Below are positions 53,161 through 64,000 of a stretch of DNA of 64,000 bases, in pieces. This DNA is from Tubiluchus corallicola (lineage: Eukaryota; Priapulida; Priapulimorpha; Priapulimorphida; Tubiluchidae): positions 124,001 through 188,000 of the forward strand of contig JAQGDQ010000118.1 in assembly GCA_030141605.1 (NCBI GenBank), given 5' to 3'. Under the pieces are notes generated by a model. The model was given only the letters and a program-made list of their open reading frames with translations. It had not been told where the DNA came from and ran no database searches. The first letter of the stretch is position 1. Each line of letters starts with the position of its first letter. The position numbers and the translations under genes were made by a program.

Positions 53161-55640
53161 GAAAAGGCCTTTACCAGACTCAAGACAGACCAAAGTTCAT
53201 CCCTTGTAGTTGACCAACCAGATTCAGCGTTTCCAATATTTCATAACCAGTGGTTCCTTAATTTAAGTTATTTATTTAACATCGTAGATCATTTTGAAGG
53301 TCTAAAATTGGGCACTGTTTTCTTTTAAAAGTTTGTATCAAAGATTCACAAAACAATACAGCAAGTTTAAAGAAAGAACAAAACCCAAAGTAAAATATGT
53401 TTTTTGATATTTTTCAAGATACACACTTAGACAGCAAACTATTGAAAGCATGCGAGAGTGAAAGCTGAAGCGTTCAACAAACAAATAAACGCCTCTGTAA
53501 TACCATCCGCGCACACAAAAAACACTCGAGAATTTTTCACGTTTTTTTAATCCAAACATCAACATTACACTTTCCATCTGGGCGATCAGGCGCTTAAAAC
53601 CTCGGAACTGTTTCTGTTTGCCGCTCAAGATAGATTAAGTTAAAGAGGCAATGTTTTTGCACTCTGGTAAATTACTGCAATCGGTTGTCGAAGATCGAAG
53701 GTCAAAACGAAAGACTTGTTTCACTGCAAATACAATTACTTTCACATTACGTGTACAGAGGGAATCGACATTGGAGCTTTGTTTACTAAGTCCTGGATAA
53801 AAGGCGTTTTAATTACACGCGTAACTTGATAAGTGCAGCAGCGTAGAGTTTCAGAGTACCAGGAAATTCTAAACTAATTAGTCTCCATTCTTTTTCTGGC
53901 AATTTTGCAATAATTTACGTTTCAATTCACTGTTGTAGTATTGGCACTAAAAGAAAATATAAAAACAAAAATTCTGTTCTTGTTTTGTTTATTGTTAATG
54001 GTATTCCGTATCATATACTGTGTCTACAAAGGAAAATCCAAAAAATATGTCTTTAACACCTAAAGACGTTTCATGATTTTCAAACGGGGAAACACAGCCT
54101 TTATTATTAACTGGTAACTATGGTAACCGTGCTAAACACAAAAAAGTAGTAGAACAGTTCGAAAATAGAGTGCAAAATACCAAAAAGCTCACATCTGCAT
54201 TTTTTATTGACTTGATTTAATAAACACCTGCTAGGTACACTACTTCAAATGATTCGGGTATTTCATTCTGATACAACAACAAAACGCGCATTCACTCACT
54301 GCTTACAGGAGTCAAAAGACGTGATTAAATCGGTGCAATTAAAATAATTGCCGCAAAAACGATAGACATTCTTTGCTTCACAGCAAAAAGTTGTCGAGTC
54401 TAAAAACACGTGTAAACATTTCCAAGTTAATGCTATGTAAACAGTCAGTTTTTTGCTCGCTGGTAAAGTAATAAACATACGGTAAATTTAAGCCAATAGT
54501 TATTGACACAGTTTCTAAACGCCTATAAATCCAGCAGAGATAAAAATTATAAAAGACAGAAAGCAGAAATTACGCCTAACACGCGCGTATAGGTTTAGGC
54601 TTTTACTATAGGAAAACACGCAAGGAATTCTCGTAAACGGATTTATTATAATCCACATAAACACGTTAAACCGTTTACATGTGGAATATGAGAAACAGCT
54701 AATAAAATACCAACAAACAGTGTAAAAATACATCGGTAACTTGCTATTAGGGACAAACTGACCATTGGTAAACAAAAATTTAATTCTATCCAATTGCAAA
54801 TATTAATTTTAGCAGAAGTAAAATTGTCAGAACAGTCAATGAAAAGGTTAAAATTTTATTGAACGTTTGTAAAAATAATGCCGAAGCGTTCTCATTTGTT
54901 ATTATTCTATTGTGCAAGTGTTCAATAAAATTATGATGTTTTGTGACTGTAGTGGCAATTTCATTTCTGTTAAAAAAGTTAAATCATCGTAAATTTATTA
55001 TACACATTCGTAAACATTATTAATATAAAACGCATTAGAATACTAAAACTTTTACGAATTATATATAGCTGTGAATTTAAAAAAGTTGTATAAAGCACAA
55101 GGACGATAACTTGTGAGAGAGGACAAGGTCCTTTTTTAAGTTTACAAACATCTTTAACTTTTAGCGCCTCTTCAAACCTCGCACAAAAAGCGTTCTTTGA
55201 GTAATCGCGCCTAAAAGATCTTAAAACTAAATGCGCAGAAGCATGGTGCAGTTACAAGAAAATTTTCACACTGTGCCTTTCTGAGTTACACAATTGACGG
55301 CAGACAAAATACTGCATTCACGGCAACTTGTTTGAAAGGCCAGCGGGACCTGATGATTGGCATTCCTGATTATAGATGTGTTATGCCCTCCGGTGCACAG
55401 TGGCAAATTAAATTCCGATAACGGCGCACATCCCTGTACAGAAACTATTGAAACAAGTTGTAATTTCAGCGTTGTCTGAGACTGAGTTGGTGCTTCAGGC
55501 GCTAACAAAACGATTCTCAAGTAGTTGGTCTTACACGCTGCTGTTAATCAGTACATGCAAAAAGACGTTCTGTAGCTCTAAATACGCTGCAAGCCAAATA
55601 AACTGCACAATTTGCAGTTTAGTTAAAGGATGGCAGGATG

Positions 55641-56165
55641 GTTTTTTATATACTACTACCCCATTTTCAAGTACTGTAAAAAGTGTATATTTTAACACCA
55701 ATAATACTGTAAAAGCGTTTTTGATGATTAAATAATAGATTAAAATCCTAATTAACGTCGGGCGAGTCCAACTATTGTTGACATCACAGACGAACATAAT
55801 TTTCAACAGCAAAAACATTCCATGAGCGTGCTGTACGTGTTTGCGAAAGCGAACAGTGCTACTGTAAGACATTCGGTGTACTGCACCTAAAACTCGGCAA
55901 GTTTCAAGATAAAAAATTCAAATATGTGCTGTGCTCACGCATGATCTGTCGAACGTGTGCAGTACACATTACAAAAAAACACAATTTAACTGAGAGGTAC
56001 AGCAACTGTTTTTCGTGCAACACGTTTCCGAAATAGAGGCGATAGTGCCCGTCTAACTAGTGAATGGCGAAATGCATGTAACACCAAAGCATTTTAAAGA
56101 GTAGATTGTTTTGACCTACAGTTTACGATTAGGCACGGTCTCGCTTTAAGATTTTTGAAGTCACT
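55641..56165. repeat. Dispersed ~0.6-kb repeat, copy B
   Basis: Second copy of the repeat at 39728-40336, same orientation, about 16 kb away. The best-kept parts are TACTACCCCATTTTCAAGTA, TCGAACGTGTGCAGTA, AACTGAGAGGTACAGC, GGCGAAATGCATGTAAC and GTAGATTGTTTTGACCTACA. It lacks the block present in copy A before the last match. Confidence 0.75.
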
Positions 56166-56703
56166 ACAGCCAAGTCGTGTTTTACAACTTTCTCCTGTCG
56201 TTATATTGCCTTTTCCATTTGCCGAAGCCATAAATTTTAGACCTCTCATTTGTTAATATGGTGTCACCAGAAAGTTTCGGAAAACTTTCTAGCTGAATGA
56301 AAGGCTTTTCGTATGCCTTAACGTGACAGTTTTCATATTTTTGCCAATCATCAATACTAGAGTCTTACGTTTTAATCTTTACAAGCACAGCATACTCACG
56401 GGTATAAAAAATGCTAACTATTTACGGCAAAAAATTCTTAATGACAGCCATTCAGGAATCCAACTATTCGTACACGATGCCTATATGTGTACACTGACAT
56501 CTTTTTAAGTGTGTGGCAGCCCCCATACTATGACTAGGGTAAGACTGTGCGGGGGCCATCCCACACATAACGGATTTCGAGGACATATCCACTTTGTGTT
56601 ATAATGGCGTTATCATATGCCTCACCACCTACATAACCATTATACTGATATCGATATCAAACCTATGTAGCTCTTTGTACGTTTTATTCTTCCTCCTCCC
56701 AAG

Positions 56704-56795
56704 GACAGGCAACAACACCACTTGTGTTAATTAACGGGAAACTACCAGTGGAATCTACTGGCATCGGTGGTGGCAGCTCCAATTCAACGAGTCAG
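56704..56795 (+). other. Exon-like open segment with good splice signals, unknown gene
   Basis: A pyrimidine-rich acceptor (TTCTTCCTCCTCCCAAG) precedes 92 bases that are open in one frame (QATTPLVLINGKLPVES, then a Gly/Ser-rich end). They end at CAG before a perfect GTAAGT donor at 56796. No start codon, partner exon or family match was recognised. Direct repeats of about 70 bases flank it (near 56600 and 56845), so it may belong to a mobile element. Confidence 0.3.
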
Positions 56796-59700
56796 GTAAG
56801 TGAAGACGGATAACAATATTATGACTAAATCACCTACCTAGCTTGCGTTATAATGGCGTTATGACGTCTCCTGCTACCTACCTACCCTAAGCTTGATATC
56901 GTTATATGTGGATGGCCCTAAATGACCATAGAGAGCTGCCGGTAGAGACAGCATATGACTCACACACAAAACCACATCAACACAAACAGCTGGACACGAA
57001 AAGTAAAGCCAAGTCAAGCAGCCGACAAAAATCTTCTATTATTACTGAAGGAAGTGCAGCCGACAAAGTGGAAGAGCAGCGCTTCCCAAAGACCCCAAAT
57101 CGGAGTAATAAATCACTGGATTAGATCGAAATGGATGGTTTATGGGAGAACGTTAATTTCCAAGCACACCAAAACCATCATGAAATTCTGTCAGCAGGCT
57201 ACAGCCTACAGGCAACTTACGAACAGAAACAGAGAAACTGAAAACATGTTATTGTGAAAGATAGCTACAACAGAGAACCTGTATGTAGCATTTTTGGCTT
57301 TTTGATCACTTTATGGGACAGTACACTACATGAGAACCGAAGTTCTCTAGTAACGCTTTTGTGCCTTTATGTTATTGACCTTGTATACAGTATTACGTCC
57401 AAAAATTTTTATTTGTAAAAATTTTCAGACTTTAATTCCGTATTGCCTTTCATGCGTTTATATGATCATCTTGCCTCTAAACATCCCAGTGTTTTTATGA
57501 GTACGATTTGCATCATACTCTGTTATTTCTTAGCCACCATAGAGAACCTGACATCATCTACCTCGCGCAGCATAATTAATAGCCCAGAGGCCAATAGTTT
57601 GCTTATGCGAAGCCCACATCTGCCTCTAAACATAAGCTCTAATTAAGGCAACATTTATCGAGGTTTAATATCTTTACAGGCTAGCACTCAGTCTCGCGGG
57701 TTCTAAATATTTGTTAACGACACTGGCAGGGCTATGATAGCGATAAAATCAATAAGTTAAACATTTCTCATACCACTAAAGTGTGAACCAAAACAGTAAA
57801 ACAAGCAACGCAGATCTATTCCAAATAAAGGTTGGGCATCTCAAATTATATGCTAGGAGATTTAGTCACAGTACGTTGATCATACACAACTTGTATACAA
57901 AATATAATAACATTATACACGTACACGTTACTTTTGACTGCCACCTAGTAGCTACTAATGTTTCGCAAAAGGAAAAATCAGGAACAACAAAAAAAGTTGC
58001 ATTTTCTGTCCGAAGATGGCGAAAGATTGAAAATACACCAACGTCCATGGGTTGTCTGCTAGGCATTAAATACGGCTCAAACGATTATTATATTAAATAA
58101 AGTGACGAATTTACTCCATTATTAGAAAAGAATACTCGTGGCAAATTCTTATCACCTTTGAGACAAGATCCATTTACACTTATCAATGCTTGGAAGAAAC
58201 AAATAGGTTTTTACACTTCTATAAAATACTTAAATCACTCGAGCTTACTCTACACTCATTCATTTGCCGTACCATCATGCTCTCATGCCTGTATCGTCAG
58301 ATTTCAGCTGTATTTCTATTACACTCTCCACTAAAAGCCGTCAAATCTGCGCTTATCCACAAGAGGGTAAACAGACGCCAGGCCTCTCAAGTGCATCCAT
58401 TTCAGCTATGTGCACGTGTAATAGGCATCATTCACTGCAGATTAATATGCTGTAGAGTCCATACATTTACTGTAGTCCATTAAGTGATATCAATACAATG
58501 TCAGCAGCGACCTCCTGTTGTGTTCAATGACGGCCTTTAATTTTTAAACGGCACTAGTCCACTTGATTTATAATAAATGTTCTAGATACTCATTACAACT
58601 CAGCACAAACCCTCTGGCTTGGAAACAAAATTCGTGTACAAAAGCATATACACTATGTACACAATCGAACAACTAACAGCTTCAAAAATTGCTACCTCAG
58701 CGAAGTTCATATTCTACAAGTTACCACACTACCTGCTGCAATCCAGGATAAAAAATGTTTCATGAAGTTATCAGCCTTCCAACTTTCATCACAGATTTAG
58801 CCGTCTAAGAAGTTGCAATAAGCATCAACTTTCCAAGTTTCTTCAGACATTGCGTGATTTGTTTAGGTTTAAACGTATCAGTTATTAAGCCAGATTACTG
58901 AACTATTTTCTGTAACACACAGACCACCGAACAGCTTAACTAGACAGCCGCCTGAACACACTCAGCTGTTAGCTTGTTAATACTCAAATTACTGAGCTAT
59001 AGTTGTGACATTTAGTTAAATGGGTTGACCACACGCAAGGAATACTTTAGCTGGTAGCATCTTATGTGTTTACTGGATGCTTATACGCGCTAGTCGCTAG
59101 TACGATGCCCACCAACCAGTAAATGACTAGTGAAGCACCACAAACGTTGATTAATCAGTGAAGGAAATGTACGCATTTGCTACAAGCTTGCTGGAGATAA
59201 GATGTAAAAAGGCAATCTAGCTCTGGTAATCAAAATTTGAGCTAAGTAAAGAGTAACTATTATGGTAATAATGGGTCTTGTGATTAGTTCTTAAAGTGAA
59301 TTGAAGTGAATTAGCAATATATTTCAGACATAGTCCATATACAATAACGCAATACAAAAAATGAAACTAGCACACAAATACATAAACTTACATACATGCG
59401 CACTACAGTTAATAAATAAAAGCAGTATCTACACACAGTAAATTCTTCTTAAACTATGTCGTTTACACATTTCATTAGATATACAAGTAACAGAAGAGCA
59501 ACAGTAACAGTGAGCAATCTGTTAACTAGATTATGTCAAAGTTTCTATGCTCAATTTACAACTCGGTTTAGCTACAGTCAGCTTATTCTGGATCAACAGA
59601 GACTGGTTTCAAACATCCTCCTCACTATCGTGACCTTGCAAACGTTTCCCAGTCAAAATGAATGGGTGCAGTTTATACTGTATACATTACATACCCCTAC

Positions 59701-60479
59701 TGCCCTGATGATAATCAGTCTAATACTCAAATTGTTTTAGCGTGTGCGAAAGATTTCTGAATGTGAGCGCAAACCACATGAAGTGTCACGACAACCTCTG
59801 GGAATAAAGCTGACAACTAAACGATTCCATGACACAAATTCTCTGCCAACAAACCGCAAACTAATTCCGCACGCAACGGCTAATGTATATTTAATTTCAG
59901 CATGAAAATTTCAGGACGGGCTCCAGGGAATCCTTAAACAGCTATAAAACCTTTAAATGGTCTATATTTTAATGAATAGCCGGCATTTTGTCGTTTAAAT
60001 GCGGCCATTTGGGGTTTTTACGGTGACTTTCAAATTTATCGCTGTAGTTGTCGTGTAGGGGGAAACGCGTAGAATCCCGGATAAAAAGCTTTTCATTGTC
60101 CTTGCTAACAACATAAAACCAGCAGTAAATACACGTAAAAATAACCTTTTATATTTATTCCCATTTACAATTATTGCATTCGCATTTTATATTTATTTCC
60201 ATTTAGTATTTTATATCCACGGTAAAAATTCATATCCATCATAATGTATATGCTCGCATTCAACGGCGCCAGCTGACATCAACATGCGGACTTCCCTTTG
60301 CTAGAGAACTTGACATCTATAGGCATGTATGCAGGCTGTAGCTTCATTAGAGTCAAACTAAATCCTCACTATAATATAAGCTTTTACAACCTAAGATCCT
60401 ACTCTCATTACGAATATTGAATTTATTTTATTATCAACTTTCTGTAAAACTTGTTACTTTTGATTTTTCATCACTTGGT

Positions 60480-60690
60480 TATTAGCGGTATTAAATTTGA
60501 AGATTTTTCGTCGCGTGAGACGAATGACGTAATGAGTGCAGTCACGAGGTTACCAAAAATCGGTAAACAAGCATCGGTAACCAAAGACGCTTTCTGTACT
60601 ACGTACGTCATTCTCGCTCATTCCGCCAAAGACGCGAAATATAGCGATCTTTACGGCAATATATGCGTTCGAAAGTTATTTAATTTATAA
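60480..60690. promoter_or_regulatory. CpG-rich patch with CRE-like sites
   Basis: In otherwise CpG-poor DNA this patch carries many CG dinucleotides, ATGACGTAATG and TACGTACGTCA (CRE/ATF-like) sites and a near-palindrome GGTTACC...CGGTAACC. A remote promoter, for example of AUTS2 on the minus strand, or a young insertion are both possible. No transcript evidence is visible. Confidence 0.25.
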
Positions 60691-61154
60691 GTTAGTTTTC
60701 TTTGATATTAACTATGAATTATTTGCGTATTCATAATAATGCCTTAAAAACTTTAATGTCTTTCGGAGTTATAAAGGCCTTCTATGAATTTTTTGGACAA
60801 TCTCAAATCACGAATGCTGAGAAACGACAAGAAAAGTGCACAACAGAGTTGTATTACGAGCTGTATTACATAAATAATGTAAGTTAACTAACTACTCACT
60901 TCCAAAAATACATTTCGTCACTCACCCCGCTTTTATAGTATTAATCTATGACGTTTTTGGGCTGGCTTAGTAATGAACCAGCTGATAACATGGGCCACGA
61001 GTAAATGGGTCACTGTTGTAGAAGTAACCCGTGTACACATCTAATAGTACAGTAATACCAAAAATTAATAGTAAGTTGATTAATACTTACTCACTTACTC
61101 ATAATGTAAATTTTTTTACATGTATAGGCAATGGGAAAACTGAAAGTCACGAAA

Positions 61155-61181
61155 CTTCAAGATCACACAGTGATCTTGAAG
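61155..61181. repeat. Perfect 12-bp hairpin
   Basis: CTTCAAGATCAC, a 3-base loop ACA, then GTGATCTTGAAG. It is a perfect short inverted repeat of unknown role. Confidence 0.7.
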
Positions 61182-64000
61182 GTTAACTATCGCACATGTT
61201 AACTCAAGTTTCATAGGCCATAAGGTTTTTGTCAAAACAAATCTAAATATTTATTGTTGACTAATACAACTATATTGATATAATAACATCAAGATGTTCA
61301 ACACAGCTACGACACTTAAATTACATTGAACGCTTAGCTTAATTAATGCGTTTAACAGGAATACTGAACAGGCGTCATGGGACCTCACCTTATTACAGTA
61401 TTACTATTATAAACTGGGTGATGTACAAGAAACCTGTGTGAGGTGAGAAGTTAGTCAGGTTATGTAACATGGCCTCAGGAGAAATGACCATGTCCATATG
61501 CATAAGACAGCATAATGTAGGAGTCAATAAACCGATGTGTAGTGAAACATGAAAGGAGAAAGTTGTTGCTTGAAAATCAATGGAAGACGCAAGTTGGTGA
61601 TAATAACATTACAAAAATATATAATTAGATCATCTGTATTAGCTAACTTGATCCATGTACCAAGCATGCATGTTTTTCCAGATACGTTCTAATGCGTTTT
61701 TCATTCTTAGGTTGTAGTTATACGCTTTTTGAGTACTCACAATGAGCTGTTGCTGACTTGGTTAGAAATAAAATACTTCGGCTTAAATATAGGTTATAGT
61801 ATAAAGGAGTTATAATACAGGATGTCTCAAAAGTCACTATAATGCATACACGTTTGATTTCAAATTTTCTGCCCATTTTTTTGCAAATTTCAACATGCTC
61901 TTACATGAAAAGGGACATCTGGCAATTCTTTTTATTTAATTTTTGACTGCTACGGCGACGACAGTATTGTTGGAAACGAGGTGCAAAATCAGCATGGCAA
62001 AAAGTCCTTCAATTACCAACTGAAGTTCATATAGATCATAGTATTCTCTCACTATTAACACTACAGATTTCCAACAAGGTGTAGCACTTCCTCACCACTT
62101 ATGGGCTGCAAGAGATTTTTCCAATGCCAGATGCAAGATTTCTAAAGTTCTTGAAGTCCCGAAGAAGGTAACGAAAATAGCAAAGCCTACAAATGAAGTA
62201 CCTTTTTCCAGACTTTTTTACCCCCAGTACAAGTATATATTGTTGCTTACACACTATTTCATAATGAACCACCTCTAATTAAATTAAATATGCGTGCAAC
62301 AAACTAACCATGTTAAATGGTGGCGTTGCGCGCTGCAAGCGGAAGAAAGCGCCTCTGGAGACTAGTCATCGTTGATAGTTATGATAATGAACAAGCTAAA
62401 TGAATAATTTAATACAAGCCCAGGTCCCTTGGCGATAATGAGCATTGTGTAATCGCCACAGTCAACAATCATGATTAAACATTTAGCTGTCTTGTATTAG
62501 TAATGACCGCTGGGGCACGCAATTTCTCACAAATGCTACCGTTGTTCGATAAAATGACGTGCCTCACTAGGGAAATTTTACAACTAAGGACTAGCTAATG
62601 AAAACGCTACAAAGTCACAGTGACTCAATGAAGCAGAAAAGTACCAAAGTTTAGATCTGCTCTGTATGTGCACTAAAAAAATGCCGTTGTACACTGGTTA
62701 GGGTAACAATTTATTTTTGTTGTGTGTGTATTTATTAATGTGCGTTTCAGTCGGTCTAAAGTCTAAACTAAGGATGCAATTGATCCGGAGATAAGTTTGA
62801 GATCCAGTAAAAGTTACCGTCCGCATACGATCCGTGTCCCACAACAACAGTTTGGTATTTATTGGATTTTTGACTATGGGATAAGGTCAAAGGACAGGGT
62901 CACACTAGCTTGGCAGTCCGGTTCTGACAAAGAAAATCCGGATCAAGTCCAAGTCCTGTATTTTTACCACCACTAAGCGGAAAGTTTGACATTTTCATGA
63001 TTTTCCATTAAGTGAATGTTACCGTATTTACACTGTGGTATCATATCGTACTATGCATTAGTTGAAGTTGAAAGCCTCACTTGAATGATGAAAAGGCTAC
63101 TTGTTATTAAGGCCCTTAATTCATTTTTTATTTTTGACGGAATATTTTGGCCTCAAGTCAACGCTTGAGGGTGAGGTCGAATAAGATGATGTAATAAAAA
63201 TTTCAATTTCTGCTTTTTGCCACATTGGGTGCAGTATCTCAGTTTTGAAAAGACTTGCCCTCTAAAAACAGAATTCTGAACACAGCAAATTGCAATGACA
63301 TGGAGATGACATGACATGATCGATGCAACTGGATGAGTGATGACATCTACCACGACGAGTGTGGCAGAGAGGTAAGAGAAAGGCAATCTTGCTAATTGAT
63401 TTTGAAACTTGCCGCTCGTCATTGACGGACAAGGAACTCATATGGCGGTTTTACTTTTACAACACACTGCTTCAGTTTCACATAAACTAAGCCCACTCAA
63501 TGGCCTGTAACTTAATAGTGAAAGAGCAAGCTAAGTTTAAGAACATTAAACTAGGCTGCAGAGTGCAACCCAGTAAAATATTTACCCAATCAGTGGCCAA
63601 GCTGGCTGAAGTGTTTGCAATAACTCAGGACAAAACTCTCTCACAATGTTTGCACACTAATTGAGTGTACTTAAGCTAAATGCACCATCGTGTGTGCTCT
63701 CATGGCCAATGGAGAACCGTTTTAAACAAGTTTAACAGCGCAGCACATACCATGTTTAATGCCAGGGCCTTAGACCTAAAATGTGCAAGTACATATCAAA
63801 TCAATAAATAACACCGTTGACATTGTGGGGTAAAGCCAAATTTCAGATTGTAATGAAAAACCTTCTAAGGTTTTGACAGGAAAACTTACGAAGTGTAATA
63901 CATGAAAAGCTCACAAGATTGACAGACGCACTATTTCTCTGGCCGTGCCAGGAGCCGGACAAAGCTAAACCATAAACTAAAAGAAAAGCAACGACATCTA

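Larger units (their letters stand above)
51811..64000. other. Region upstream of the AUTS2 exons, no confident gene
   Basis: No exon with recognisable homology was seen on either strand. It holds a tRNA-like SINE, a second copy of the 0.6-kb dispersed repeat, an exon-like plus-strand segment near 56.7 kb, a CpG-rich patch near 60.5 kb and a short perfect hairpin near 61.16 kb. It may be the large first intron of AUTS2, as in vertebrates, or intergenic DNA. Confidence 0.45.

Noticed and set aside
53338-53628. 96-codon minus-strand frame as an AUTS2 N-terminal exon
   Set aside because: It shows none of the basic RKKRR or DGFA-like N-terminal AUTS2 features and no donor fitting phase 0 into the exon at 51810.
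63153-63422. 89-codon minus-strand frame near the right edge
   Set aside because: No family features and no convincing splice sites; judged chance.

Overview
The window is metazoan nuclear DNA. It is AT-rich, with many spliced genes on both strands, GT-AG introns of about 0.1 to 5 kb, scattered non-LTR retrotransposon pieces, short terminal-inverted-repeat elements and microsatellites. Five protein genes were recognised from translated exons: a P2X ATP-gated channel, a class A GPCR, a CYTH-domain protein, a KMT5/SUV420 histone H4K20 methyltransferase and an AUTS2-family protein. P2X and AUTS2 together fit an invertebrate (plausibly marine) animal, but the species cannot be fixed by eye. Splice sites were placed by reading GT/AG signals and checking that the reading frame is kept across every junction.

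Layout. About 0.5-3.6 kb (minus): internal exons of P2X; the 3' exons lie left of the window and the first transmembrane exon was not found. 3.6-9 kb: intron or intergenic DNA with a frameshifted CR1/Jockey-like reverse transcriptase relic. 9.06-10.31 kb (minus): an intronless GPCR. 11.86-14.84 kb (minus): a four-exon CYTH gene. 14.9-19.9 kb: non-coding, with duplicated A/C-rich repeats, a 1.87-kb element with 32-bp inverted ends, and a likely promoter zone. 19.88-31.16 kb (plus): KMT5 with seven coding exons and an alternative terminal exon; its introns carry a relic copy of exon 2, an RTE-type retrotransposon fragment and a 72-bp tandem repeat. 31.2-33.7 kb: facing 3' ends of KMT5 and AUTS2. 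33.76-51.81 kb (minus): fourteen AUTS2 coding exons. 51.8-64 kb: no confident exon; repeats, one exon-like plus-strand segment and one CpG-rich patch.

The five genes do not form an operon or pathway. KMT5 and AUTS2 are both chromatin-related and lie tail to tail, but a functional link is not shown by the sequence. I did not find a convincing new multi-gene system. The most interesting observations are the repeated 22-residue motif and the short-isoform exon of KMT5, the relic exon in its first intron, the unusual GPCR motifs, and several undescribed repeat families.
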